Positions 46,532 through 60,400 of a stretch of DNA of 64,000 nt are shown here, in pieces (position 1 is the first letter of the stretch; each line of letters begins with the position of its first letter). The notes below the pieces were generated by a model. That model was not told where the DNA came from. It searched no databases and worked only from the letters and a program-made list of their open reading frames with translations. A program made the position numbers and the translations under genes. Origin of the DNA: Heterobilharzia americana (lineage: Eukaryota > Platyhelminthes > Trematoda > Strigeidida > Schistosomatidae). The stretch is from the NCBI GenBank assembly GCA_944470555.2, contig OX104127.1:41529934-41593933 (forward strand). The letters are read 5' to 3'.

Positions 46532-49500
46532 CTAGGAAGAATAAAGATAGTTTATACTTCAGCTTCAAATATAACCCGGTTAAAAAATATTTAAAACTAT
46601 TTCAACAAAGTTCGACTGAAGTACCATCTTCAATTTTTCAACTGGGTTACACATGTTATATATTCGTTGTTTTTTAGAGTTGTAGAACAGATTTGAGCAA
46701 TATTTAGAACTGTGCATTGGTATGAGCATCATTTCAGTGTCTCCAGAAATATCTGTTTATATTATTCTAGTTATATTCATCAAGATTTCATATGTACCAG
46801 TTCAATTTATTGCTATTCAAGTACTTTACATTGTAATATCGTTTCACTTTAGTTGCACACTCAAATTTATGTAGAGATTTCGTGCATACAGAGGTTTTTT
46901 ATCATTTACTATTATCTGCGTTAATAACTTCATTTCTACCCATAAGTTTCCAGCTTACATTTCAGAATAATAAGAATCGCTTGACATGTGAACTAAATAG
47001 CCAGTCAATGAAAACTTTAACCGCTGCTTTTCTTAATCACACCTATTCTACAGTGTATATTTTTATACATGAGCATCATTCAGCAAGTGGTTTGTTAGCT
47101 AATGTTTCTGATTTGTTACCATTTGAGTTAATAGGCTATACGTCAGTTGTGATAGTTCAGTGAAAAGTTATTGTTGAGATGTATTATTTCATTAGTTCAC
47201 TATTCGCTTACTTTTTTGTTGTTGAAGTAGCAACCTAAAAACCATGTGCATGTTTATATACTAAGCTATAAGTTGGCAATGATGGATAGTGGCTAGCAGT
47301 GGAATCCAGGATGTGAATTTCGTCCTATTTGGGACTCGTCAGCTGGATGTACCTGCCTCCCAGTGACCGATCAATTCGGTCCAATCAACGACGGTATAAT
47401 ACAAGTAATTACGCCAAAACTATACCCATTGCACAAGAAGTGGCTATAGTGACTCAACGGTGTAGTGGATAACGCTCTGGCCAAATTAAGCTATCGTTTC
47501 CGGGTCCTGGTGGGAACAATACCACTCACTGGGTGGCAGGTACATCCAGCTGATGAGTCCCAAATAGGACGAAATGCGCATCTTGAATTCTACTGTTAAC
47601 CACTATCCACCATTACTATACATAATTAAAACGCAGGCAATATCGAGGCATCTGCACAGGAGCCTATATGCCAATAGAGACCGACCAATTTGGTCCAGTC
47701 AACGACGGTATAATACAAGCAATTATGCTAAGCTATAGGTTATTGTTCTAACTATTATTTTGGGGCTTATGTTGGTAGCTAGTTACATAGAATGAGACAG
47801 ATGAAACATATTTTAGTTCACAACTTAATCATTTGCAGATGAATGCCAGCACGGCTAGACCACAGTATTACACCATGTCATTTAGTAATTAGTATGCATT
47901 TGTCTAAAAACAATTTCTAAAATTAGGCTTATGATATCACCTGTTCATAATCTTACCTGTTGAGGATTACAGTCTACAACAGACTTGATATCAGCCAAAT
48001 CACATCCGGTTGGGGTCACCGAACTTCCGTAATTTGTTAAACTTGGTTGACTTTGATTAATAGAACATGGAGTCTTTAAGTAAAGTAACTGGCGTTTACT
48101 TGCTTCATGGTTGAGTTGATCTTTAAGTTGCTGAATCTGTTGTTAGGGTAGAAGAAAATGAAGAAAAAGAATCTAATCATATATTCTTTTAATGTGTTCA
48201 TTAGTTTAATCTTCTTCCAATGACGCGTCCATGTAGTCATTGTATAAAATAATACCCCCTTCATTGGGTATATGCCTGTGTACTATGCGTTAACATTCTA
48301 TGTTCATTGTTATTGGTCTAGTAAGTTTCACTAGAACACTCAAGATTCGTGTTATTGGGCTACATTTTATAGTTTGTACTTATCAAAGTGATATTTTGAT
48401 GGGAGAGATTGAGAATTAGAACAAAACTGGATCGAAACCAATAATCTTTGTAATTAGTGCTGAGTCAATAACGTTACTAAATTCCTGGATATGTTCTCAC
48501 CTCAAGTTACATTTCTGATTTTCTATAAAGTAGGTAGTCAATATCAATGCTATTGCATATTTCCACTAGTTAGCTATCATTGACTGATGTCCCTTCTTGG
48601 AAGTCTATCTTCTCTTTTAGAATAATGATCATCGTAGTTGTTTATCTAGTTCTGGTCATATTATGAAGCATCATAACGAACTTTATAGACTTCGGCACAG
48701 TGAAAGGAACAGGGTTTTTTTCCCTTTCTAGTCAGTTAGATATTCACATAGATTATAAAAAATCAACTAAGCTTTTTTGTTTCAGTGCGGAGCCTTGCTG
48801 TTTTATTTACTCGTTAGTAATACAAAAATACTGAGGCTGGCAGAAGTTTACCAGAAGTCTATCTCATTTAGATCATATTTTAAAGTTGGCGACCAAAGTA
48901 ACTTTTCAAACTTGAGAAAGGAAATTTATCACTTATTCGAAGATGTAACGTATACTTAGTGCTCTTATAAAGTTGACTAGATCTACGGTATTGTTTTTTT
49001 AATGAATATCTCAATGATCTGGTCACATACTTTATGATGTTTAAGGCATTTCGTTTTTTCCCCTTACCTAACTAACCTCATACCTATTCAAAGACTAGTC
49101 TTTTGATTGATATATGAAAAGTAGTTATTTTTTAATGTAGTAATGAGCAAGTGATTATGTATTGACTAATGACCATCAGCGTTCACTACTTCTGGGGAAT
49201 TGTGGAGACTAATCTTTTCAGCTAACATCTCTAACCACCTAATCATACTTTTCAGTCACCTAATCCACATATTTTCGTGAGGTTGAGGAGGGGAACCATT
49301 ATTGTCATGAATCTGTGATACAGTTTTTAGCCTTATCTCAAAACCTTTTGCAGTTTACACAAAATTCTGTGTTAAACTTTGAAATTACTTATTTAAAGCT
49401 TTATTACATATGATAGTTTTTGTGAAGATACCGATACTAAAAGATCGGCAACTTAGTGTTAGTATATCAAAAATACGCTCATTGACACTATGAAACGCTT

Positions 49501-51383
49501 TAATGAACAAGTAAGTCTTATTTACCTGTTTTCAGTACACATCAACAGCTCTTATCAAGTAAAGGGAGAACCATATAATACTGATTTTCGGAACAGCATC
49601 AGTAGTTTAGTACTTTGATAAACAACTCAAAGTTTATGAATCTGCTGTATGCACCGCTACATCAAATCATCCTACTGTAAATGGGCTGTATTTATGGATG
49701 AATAAATTTAATTTTAAAGTACTTACATTTCAACATATTTCACAGTTGTGATTGCTTAAAAAAGTATTTACTGAAATCTCATATTCTGCAAGAATAACGT
49801 TCCGGTTATCATATAGTGAATGTGTCCCACGACCATCCATTTATCTCACGAAGCAGAAATAACCGATCTACTTGTATTATTTCATTATTCTCATGTCATC
49901 AAATCATGGAGTATATCCACATTTATTTCAGATTTGTTCATCTGAAAGAATTAGCGTTGTCATTATTTTACTATAGTCTTAAAATAACCTTACTGAAGGT
50001 GAAATTTTAAATTATATCGTCGAACAGTTTGTGCATCGTGGAATTGATAAATTCACGTTGATCGGTCACTGAAGAGTAACAAACTTCATGTTGTTTAGCC
50101 GTAAGTGCTGACCGAATTCTATCGATCATTTTTTTTAATATGATCAACGAAACGGTCCATTTTGATTGGTGCTAAGTGGTTTGGGGTAATTGGCAGGAAG
50201 CACTACTTGACATAGGTTTCGTGCTTGTTAGAACTCGTCAGTAAGATCTAGGGTTTTCTGCCGATTGTTTTCAACTATTTGACATCAGTAACATGGGTTT
50301 ATTGTGAATAGATTTAAACTGGGTGCTTACACAATGATCCATCCTTGAAATTTTGCCTTAGGTTAAAATTCGATTATTGGAATGATAACAGTCAGTGGTT
50401 TTGTTCGAAATAATATTAAAGCTTTACAAAGTTGACCTTTATGTGTAACGGTTCATTTCAAATTCATTTATAGCTAAGTTAATTTTATTTTGAATCCGAC
50501 CGCGGTCCTCTGGACCAAGAAAAAGAACCTAGAAGACTTGGACTTCGTCGATGACTTGTGTCTGATGTCGCACAAACTTGAAGGTCTACAGGCAAAAACT
50601 AACAAGTTGACAGAAGAGGCGAGGCAGGGCAGCGAAGACGGAATTTCAAGTGGACATAGAGAAGACAGTGGTGATGAAGAAACCCAACCAACAACAACAG
50701 CAACAAACAGCTCCAATCACCATTAACGGGAGAAACTTAAAGGAAGTAGCCTCCTTCACCTATCCAGGAAGCCCTGTTTCAACTACAGGTGGCGGCACAG
50801 ACGAGGACGTCAAAGCCAGCCAGGATCAGAAAAGCAAGACAGGCCTTTCTGCATTAACCTGAAACCAGTGTGGAGATCTTCTGCACTCAGCATGTGAACC
50901 AAGATGCGGATTTTCAACACCAACATCAAGTCAGTGCTCCTTTATGGTTCGGAGACTTGAAATCGCGTTACGAAAGGGATTTCCAACAAACTAAAGACAT
51001 TCATCAACAACTACCTATACTGGCTCGTTACTGAAGATCAGATGGTCAGAAACAATAAGCAACCAGGAACTCTGGCTGGCTGGCAACGAACCAACGAAGC
51101 AAGAACCTATCGCTCAACAAATATGCACTGGGGAAGGAAGTGGAGATGGATTGGGCATACACTGAGAAGGCCGATTGGGGACATCACGCGTCAGGCCCTC
51201 GAGTAGAACCCCGATGGGAAACGACTAGTTGGGCATCCGGGGATGACATGGAGGAGATCGTGCGAGGAGGAAATGAGAGGTTGTGGGCTGTCGTGGAGCC
51301 AGGTTCAAAAGAATTCATAGAACAGAGTGTAATGGAGACATGCTACTGAAGCCCTATGTTTCATTAGGAACCCAAGGGACCAA

Positions 51384-51420
<37 letters not shown>

Positions 51421-54400
51421 CATAATAATCAATACTAGTCTGCCAAACCACAGCTACTTCAGATGGTCAAAATGGTGATCAATATGATACTTCCTCTCTG
51501 TAATTCAGTTATATTTAGATTGGGATATGAAGTTCTAACTAGGCAGCCAGTGTGGGTATGATCAAGAGATAGTAACGTATCACAAATTCACATGGTGGTC
51601 GAGCAAAACCTTTGGTGATTTAATTAGAATAAAAGTGTGGTCAGCAGTCGGATCTTGCAACTCAGTTGGTAGAGCACTGAGCTGAAAACCCGGTGGTAGC
51701 TGATTCGAATCCGACCGCAGTTCAAATTTTCATTTTACCTTCAATTATCACCCACTTTCAATACTAGTCTGCCAAACCATGGCTATCTCAGACAGTCAAA
51801 ATGAAAAACCAGAAAATCAATCATTCAACAACTAATTACATTTTGTTTTAATTGTAAAGAAATAAGTTATGATATGTCCTTGCAATAACAAGGCATAATC
51901 ATACTTTGTAACACTACAAAATACCTTTTTTTCTCATATGTACTACACATTATCTACAGTTTTTGGAAGAATGTCCATCATTTGATACTCCATTGTCTTA
52001 ACTGAAGCAAGTGAAAGAGAGTTTCAATCTATGTCGTTACTAACATATTTCAAGTTATCATTTTGATATGACGTATTTAGGATGGGCTTTGGAAAATCCC
52101 TATTTTTAATAGTTTTTATAACACTATAGCTGTATTATAGTTTAGGCCATCAGACATAAACTCGTATCGTTTTAAGTGTTTGGTAAATCGATACTAGCTG
52201 GTAAATTAGATTAGTAAGGCATAATAACTTATTCGTGCTAATTATTACCACTAAAATATTGAGTAATATCTCACCTGATCCTCAAGTCCGCGTACGCGTT
52301 GTTTGTAGCTTCTTTCTTTAAGCTGTAGTGTCTTCTGTGCATCATTTAAAGCATTTCTTTGACGATCCAGTTCGGTTTCTAATTCTTGACGTTGCTTTGT
52401 GTTAACCTCTACTAGTTGAGCTGCAAACTGTTCATCCTGTTGTGCCATATGTACCTAGACAGTTTTAATAAAATATTTCTTCCTTATTTCGTTTTATATT
52501 ACAGGATTAGTTCTTATGAATAAGCATGAATCTGGTAGGTTAAAAACATCTAATTCAGAGAATAAAGATTTTTCGAGTTGTTATTCATCGAAGACTGACA
52601 TCAGTTGGAGGAACAAAGGAAACCTGGGAGCACTGGACAGCTGTTTCGTCCTAGTATGGGACTCCTCAGCAGTGCGCACCCACGACCCCACCAGCGGGGA
52701 TCGAACTCGCGACCTTCAGGTTCCGCGACCAGCGCGTTACCATTGAGCCACTGGGTCAGAACCCAATGCTCCTTTGTTCCTCCAACTGATGTTAGTCTTC
52801 GATGAATAACAACTTGAAATATTTCCAAATCTCCACAACCCCCTCAAAATTTAATTGAACTAGTGCTCGTTGGTGACTAGCTTCGAGAAGTATTCCCGAA
52901 GTTCCAATGACAAGTCGTGACCGGTGGAGTCAAGCCTGATGGCCGTGAGGACAAATACTCAACGATGACATTGGGTGGCGGTTGCTCTATATATCGTGAG
53001 CTAACAGAAGTTGGAAATATGGAGCATTGGATTCTGACCCAGTGGCTCAATGGTAACGCGCTGACCGCGGAACCTGAAGGTCGCGGGTCCGATCCCTGCT
53101 GGTGGGGCCGTGGGTGCGCACTGCTGAGGAGTCCCATACTAGGACGAAACAGCTGTCCAGTGCTCCCAGGTTTCCTTTGTTCCTCCAACTGATGTCAGTC
53201 TTCGATGAATAACAACTTGAAATATTTCCAAATCTCCACAACCCCCTCAAAATAAAGATTTTATTCTCCTAATATCATCAATCTACATTATAGTTCGTAC
53301 AACTGTCGATGTCTTAAGAAAGCAACTTATGTTTTATATATATCCATTGTGGGAGGTTAGTTTTGGGTATAGCACATAAACGGTCGGTATACTTTTATTG
53401 CTGGCTCGTCACGAAAAGCATTTCCAACAAACTACAGACATACATCAACAGCTGCCGCCTACGCTCGATACTGAAAATAAGATGGCTAGAAAGAATAAGC
53501 AACCAGGAACTCTGGGGACATACCAACAAGGCAAGAACCTATCATCCAACAAATATGCAGAGGAAGAAAGTGGAGATGGATAGGGCATACACTGAGAAGG
53601 CTGATCGGGGACATCACGTGTCAGGCCAGGCCGTCGAGTGGAATCCGAAGGGGAAACGACGAGTTGGGCGTTGGAGGCGAGGATGACATGGAGGAGATGA
53701 TGTGAGGGGAAATGAAAGGTTGTGGGCAGTGGTGGCGCTAGGTTGAAAAGACTGCAGAGAACAGAGTGCAATGGAGCCCTATGTTCCACTAAGAACCCAA
53801 GCGAAAAAATAATAATACTTTTATTGCAGAACTTAGCGCTGGCTTTTAAACTAAGCTTATATGACCTAAGTTAATTTATGAAAGCAACTTGAATTTATTG
53901 CAAACAGATAGCCAGGATGTAAAAATATCTATCTTAGCGGCAGTCAATAAAACTGATTGAACTTTGTTAGGACACGATTGTATTGCTTTCGCTTGGTAAT
54001 AGTTATGATGGAAATCATTTAATATTTCTGTTTTTGGGAATAATTATGCATTCAAAAACTTGTAGAGAAGAGATAATTCAGCGAAAAAGATTTTGTTTTT
54101 CGACGATATCATTTACTAAAGCTGTACACTCGTATTTATTTATACATATTATAAACATATAACAGTCTATTGTAAAACAATAGGGTATAATTACATCATT
54201 AATTTAGTGCTCAAGAAACCCGAGTCAAGAATGCAAAGTAGTTGCATAATAAACTAAGACAGTAGAAATATCGAGGAGGGCAAGGAGTTTGACAAGGTCA
54301 ATACTTGCTGGTAGATACGAAACGTAAATATTGAGTATTCACTTGATAGATAGATGTAAAGAAGGTGAAGAATGAGACAAGGGTCATAGTGAAGGTGGTA

Positions 54401-57400
54401 ATAATAATCCAACTAATTATAATGAAATCGAAAAAATGTGAAAGTGTTAAGACCATGGTAAGATAAGAGATTGGACATACTTCTTTTGCACGCAGCGTTC
54501 AGGTTTGAATTGATGAATTGTCAGTGCTCCCGCTGTGCACAACTGTCGAAGGCGTACTCCTTTTAAACTATTCCATTTGACACGATAAATGACATTGAAG
54601 GAGAATTCTGGTCGAGCTTTATGTCCAGAGTTGACCGAATGTCCAAGAATTGAACTGTCAATTGATTTACATTCTCCCCTCGACAACCATGCTGGATAGT
54701 TCTCCGAGATACGTTTGGAAAGCTTGCGCTTTGTGCGGCCTATATAACTAGCTCCACAGGAGCAAGGTTGCCCAAAGTGGCAACTTGTCTACAGATTTAC
54801 TTGCTCCTGTGGAGCTAGTTATATAGGCCATATAAAGCGCACGCTTTCCAAACGTATCTGGGAGCACTACCCTGCATATTTGGTGAGGGGAGAATGTAAA
54901 TCAATTGACAGTTCAATTCTTGAACATTTGGTTAACACTGAACATAAAGCTCGACCAGTATCCCCCTTCAGTGTCATTTGTCGAGTCAAATGGAATAGTT
55001 TAAAAGGAGTACGCCTTCGACAGTTGTGCACAGCGGGAGCACTGACAATTCATCAATTCAAACCTGAACGCTGCGTGCAAAAGAAGTATGTCCAATCTCT
55101 TATCTTACCATGGTCTTAACACTTTCACATTTTTTCGATTTCATTATAATTAGTTGGATTATTATTACCACCTTCACTATGACCCTTGTCTCATTCTTCA
55201 CCTTCTTTACATCTATCTATCAAGTGAATACTCAATATTTACGTTTCGTATCTACCAGCAAGTATTGACCTTGTCAAACTCCTTGCCCTCCTCGATATTT
55301 CTACTGTCTTAGTTTATTATGCAACTACTTTGCATTCTTGACTCGGGTTTCTTGAGCACTAAATTAATGATGTAATTATACCCTATTGTTTTACAATAGA
55401 CTGTTATATGTTTATAATATGTATAAATAAATACGAGTGTACAGCTTTAGTAAATGATATCGTCGAAAAACAAAATCTTTTTCGCTGAATTATCTCTTTT
55501 CTATGACTAAATGGGCATGTTTCGTAGTCCAAAAACTTGTAATCACAAAATTTGAGTAACTTTTTGTTATCCTTTACGTAATCGCACTCGTTGCTGTGAT
55601 ATTAATCATAACCGAATGGACTAAACCAATAATTTGTACGACTAAAGAGTTATTTTTGACAATTATTAAAGCATTGGGCTTTACATATATCTATAAAGAT
55701 TGTAAGCCATAACTTATTTGATGAAAGAGAATAATATTTCAGAGGTGGTATGTAGATCCATCTTTTCAGTCTTTTGCTTCATCACAGGACTCGAAATTGC
55801 AGCTGTTCGCTAATTATCTAAAAAATTGGTATCAGGTGAATCAAAGTTTTCCACCTAAGCACTTGAAGTTCTAATAAAAGGTTGAAGAAGGAATACATCT
55901 CTTGATTAACCTACCTTTCTAGAAACTTTCGTTAGGAGTCTGGAAAGACTACTTTCTAGATCATATCTAAAATTAGTTCATTTTGTATATTAAAGTCAGA
56001 AAGAGAGTGGTATGTGGAGGACTGTAGATCTCTGAAATATCTCCATAATTCACGCTGATTACCCAAGTGGTATGAAGATTATATTGACATTGTCTCTATT
56101 CCACAAGGTTTTTACTTAGTGGCGTTAAAGGTGGTTTTAAAATTCGAGTCCGAAATTGTTGGTATGATGTAAAAATAATACAGCAATCTAGTCGACATTG
56201 TTTGTGGTTTATCTTCCTTTCCCCTTGACTTAAATGCGCTCAGTTTAGATGAGAAATCCTGTGACTTATAGGTACTGATAGGCGGTAGTCATTTGTGCGT
56301 GCTTGTAACACAGGTGAATGGCATGCTGGGAGTGGAGTGCGACAATACATTGTCGAGCCATAGCATGTATACAGGTGGATGGTATATTGTAATTTAGTTG
56401 ACTTAGATATACTTACGACCTAATACTTCCTTCGTACCATATGTTACACTGTAAAGAGGATGTTAGTGCTTGTAAAGGTGGGAACTAGTTGACACTTGTA
56501 ATAGTTAGGCCCAAATGCGAAAGCTATTCTCATTACTAATCGTATAAACAGGTTTTATTGTGGTTTAGCGTAGTGGCAACCAGAGCAATGCATAAATTAT
56601 TCTCAAGGATTTTAATTGAAGTTACTTGTTCACAGCTGAAAAACTAACACGTCCAGTATGATAGTGTCGATGATTCCTGCAATTCAGTGCGAAAATCCTC
56701 AGGTATGTTTTAAAACAACATGAACCATTTTGAAGAACACAAGAGAGAGAGAGAGAGAGAGAGTGGGGGAAAATCATTTTCGATACTAAGTATCATTTAC
56801 AGCGTGTAATTTCCTGTCGATGGTTGGACTGAGTTGATCGGTCGCCAATGATATATATGCTCATATGCAGATACTTTGGTATTGCCAGTAGCTTTAGTTT
56901 GATAGTTATGGAAAATCCTAAATAGGATAACGCATGTTCTCGATTCCACTGCTAGACAGTGTCCATCATACCTGTCAAATGGAGTACTAGCGTTTGTCAA
57001 AAGTTGGTGTCATTGTTGGTATTGCTTGTGTATTCATTACACGTTTCGCTATCTCTTCAACTGTTAAATCTGAGTTGTGGTTATGAAGGTTTAGAGCTAT
57101 AACACCAGGGGATCTGCGCACATGTTTATAATATTGCTATTCTCTATCTATTCTCAGTTAAAATATAGTGTAACGATTATTGTGTAAACTTCGTCACACT
57201 ACTTTTAGTGTATTATGTTAAGAATTCTATATTATGGTATGGCTTATTGGTAATCCTATTTAGATAGTTTATCTTGAAGATGCCAGAAATCACTACACTA
57301 CGTCAACAGCAGTGTATTTAACATTCTCACTTCATAAAGGTACTATGGTGTAAGTGGTACAGTTGAAAAACTGATACTTATTGGTATTTCAGGTTATTCC

Positions 57401-60400
57401 TTTTATGTCTTTCTGAGACCATAACTTTGAGATTCCTTTTGCTAAAATGGATATTACTTTTCTGCAGCATAGCACGCGAACGTTTACTACACAGTGATTA
57501 GTTATGGTTATACCACTGATAACGTACCTTGTGTATTCATTTGCCTATATGTAGAATGAATTAGTATGATGAAAGAATATCAAATAAAATTGATTGTCAG
57601 TTCATTTTTGTTTTGCGTTTACAAAGTAAGCCCCTTTAATGAATCGAAAAATAATCTAGCAACAAAAATATTAATGGTAAACATTAAAATCAGTAAAATT
57701 TACATACTTGAAGCTTTTGTATTTCACGTCGTAGATTTAATGTTTCTTCTTCTAGTCCACGAATAGTTCTCATCAATTCTGAATTCTCATTACGTAATGT
57801 GGTATTTAGTTCTTGCTCTCTTGCACATTCTCTTTCCATCTAAATCAAATTTGAAGTATTAAAACTTAATTAGACTATCTTACTGAGATGAACTTTATCG
57901 GTGATATTATTGTGTGAATAGTCTTTTTATTCATTTAAACGAAAGCAGATCATCCAAATCTGGATTTAAACGAAAGATATATATATCAATAGAAAAACCA
58001 TTAGAAAACAAGGGATTCTGAACCCTGTTTTGGGGTTTCTCATGTTAGCTGCTGATCTTTTCGTTCGAGGATTAGTGTACTCATGACGTGGCTTGAGAAT
58101 TATAGATATGATCTCATGAGTAGATAGTTAGAGATGAGTGTTGCTGACAGATCCCAAAACAGACTAAAATATATATCCTGTATCCAAAGTTGTGAAATAT
58201 ATCAATAAACTCAGCGGAATATCCTATTTCAAGAATCTGATGTTAGACAATAGATACACAATTGGTATATTGTCTAGTGTACACATATAAATTCCTTCTA
58301 ACATTTTCTATGAACATGTTGAGTGAGACAGCAGTCATGATAGTCATCATGAAATGCTGTTCGTATGATTACAATCATGTTCTTATAGCATTTGAGAAAG
58401 TAGTTTCCAATCTCAGTGAAAAAAATTGTCATATTGAATGAAATTAGATTTCAAACCTGAATTACATAAGATAGGTAAACAGTAGTCGTGAAGAACCTGT
58501 GAACCTAGATGTGCATTTCGACGTGTATTGGCAGCAGTGAGTTGATGTTTAATTTGTGGTTGAAACCTTCTGTGCTTGTGACTTCCATCAGAGGTGTATG
58601 TTGCATTATTACTCAAGAGTTGGGTCACTCAGCTACCCGGAGGATTGTAGTCACTTACATATTGTTATCAGTTTAGTAGTTGAATCATGTATATCATGGA
58701 ATCCTAAGGTAACTTATCAATTGTCATAGGTAAACGACATGGGTTCAAATCACAAGTTTATATAGAGACACCAGTACGCTAAATAAAAGCAACCAATATA
58801 CTTAGTTATGAGGTTCTCTACTGTTTGCCCATGATCACGAAGTTGAGCAAGACTTGGCATAGAGCGGACTACAACCTAATCAGTAGTAGTTACAAAAAGT
58901 CCGTAGTTTAATGTCTTGGCTAGCGTTAACAGAAGTGATTCAACTATTTATGACACTTAATTATATTTATATTGAAAAGTTGTTTAAACTAGAATTATTT
59001 ACCTGTTAATTACAGTTTGGAGAGGGTGAATAATAAAAAAAATACAAACATCAACAGCTAACAATATTCTCTCTACAAGACATACTTTTTCTGCCATTTT
59101 CTTCCACTGAACTTGTTCCTTCTTCACTCTATTTAATTCACAATCTATTTCATGTTTTTGTATTCCTACATCATTCATACTTCTCAGTAAATTGGCGTTT
59201 TTCTCTGTTAAATTAACGTTTTCAGCTGATATATATATGTATCAAAGATAAATTAGAAAAACAACTTTTAAACAAAAGTCTTATTTATTGAATCATTAAT
59301 CGTAATACTTAGTTTTATTTTCAGATGAGTATTATTTAACTAATCTCATATTTCCTGTACTGATCTTAACGTTTATGGATCATAGATAGAAAAAAAAACC
59401 TGGTTTAATTTTACTCTAGCAGGTCGAAAAGAATAATTTGTGGTAATTTTTCAAAAACTCCTAAAAAACTTGGTCTTAAACATCAATATAGGAGATAGAA
59501 ACTGAACTCGTTGGCTAAAAATTACCATATTCTACCGAATGACTTGCTTTTGAACGTCTACTGAGGTAAATTCAAACTCATATGCATGGACAAAGTTCTT
59601 TTTTTTTTCCCCGACATTTTTTCAAGTTTATTTCTGTATCAAAGTTAGGCAATACTGTTGACATCGCGTTAGACAAACCGATCTATTAGCGAATAAATGT
59701 ATCTTGACTCATGAATACTATCATAATTATTTCCTGAATTTGTGAGATTCAATTGAATTTTGAAGAAAGCCATTGGAGTATTATCACTGCTGTCGCTGAT
59801 GATGAACTGTCCAGAAAGTACGCATGTGTCATTAGTTGCAGGGGAATATTCAATCTTGTTATCTGTTTTTATAGTCTTATTGTAACAGGGTAAATAGGTG
59901 GGTAGTCAATCTAAGTGGAACATATTTGTGTTTAGAAAACAGAGACAGATTACACCTGTGATCATGATGAATGTTTCTTAGTGCATACCACTGAAGATCA
60001 ACGGCAATTTAATATTTGTATCCTGTCCATGCGAGGCTAAGTATATGTATAGTACTCTAAAACTTTTTATCATGAGCTGAAGTCAACTGAAAAATTACTT
60101 CATAATGTGTAGGATCACTTCGTTAATTATACACAAACAGCTTTCTCCATATTGACATTTATCACAACTAAGTATCTTGTCAGCTGTGGTATTAATAAAG
60201 TTTCCATTGAAAATTATCAAGTCAATATCATAATCTCCATTTAAAGAATTTGGCTTTACAGTATAAAATTGTCTTAGCATTTCATTGATGAACTCAGCTC
60301 CAAATGATAGAAATAATTTTCTGGTACTTAAATCATTCTGATATGGCTAGCGAAATCTACAGATCACTGTAAAAGGTTTCTATGCATCTATATTGATAAG

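Larger units (their letters stand above)
52561..53262 (+). mobile_element. Composite insertion with two opposed tRNA-like/hammerhead units
   Basis: A 678-bp insertion (52573-53250) is flanked by the 12-bp direct repeat AATAAAGATTTT (52561-52572 and 53251-53262). Unit 1 (about 52573-52855) reads on the minus strand and unit 2 (about 53020-53250) on the plus strand. Each has a tRNA-like A-box (GTGGCTCAATGG) and B-box (GGGTCCGATCCC or GTTCGATCCCC), then a hammerhead, then a tail TTTGTTCCTCCAACTGATGT. That tail also appears direct at 52783-52855, so unit 1 is enclosed by inverted tails. About 165 bases of unmatched sequence separate the units. No protein frame is credible. It may be a non-autonomous, Penelope-like or retrozyme-like element. 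Confidence 0.75.
54063..55505. mobile_element. Palindrome of two Penelope-like element 3' ends
   Basis: Left arm 54063-54765 and right arm 54800-55505 are inverted copies around a 34-base spacer. Each arm encodes the C-terminal GIY-YIG endonuclease of a Penelope-like element followed by about 500 bases of 3' flank. The outer ~500 bases look identical between arms, while the inner ~200 coding bases differ at roughly one base in ten. The left copy keeps coding through the spacer (FGQPCSCGASYIG); the right is truncated exactly at TTGCTCCTG. Confidence 0.85.

Noticed and set aside
46882..47163. 93-codon plus-strand gene in a rootletin intron
   Set aside because: AT-rich, no motif, no splice or promoter context.
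50490..50870. Host gene with Lys/Gln-rich repeats
   Set aside because: The frame carries the RTE RT FVDD block and belongs to the LINE.
51647..51717. Functional tRNA-Phe gene
   Set aside because: Acceptor and D-arm pairing is poor; looks tRNA-derived.
52516..53250. Several 66-107-codon frames over the ribozyme composite
   Set aside because: They read the same repeat in different frames and strands; structure there is tRNA-like and ribozyme, not protein.
58413..58628. Extra rootletin exon
   Set aside because: Ends at a CAG/GT site but has no coiled-coil pattern and no convincing acceptor; neighbouring exons already join in phase.
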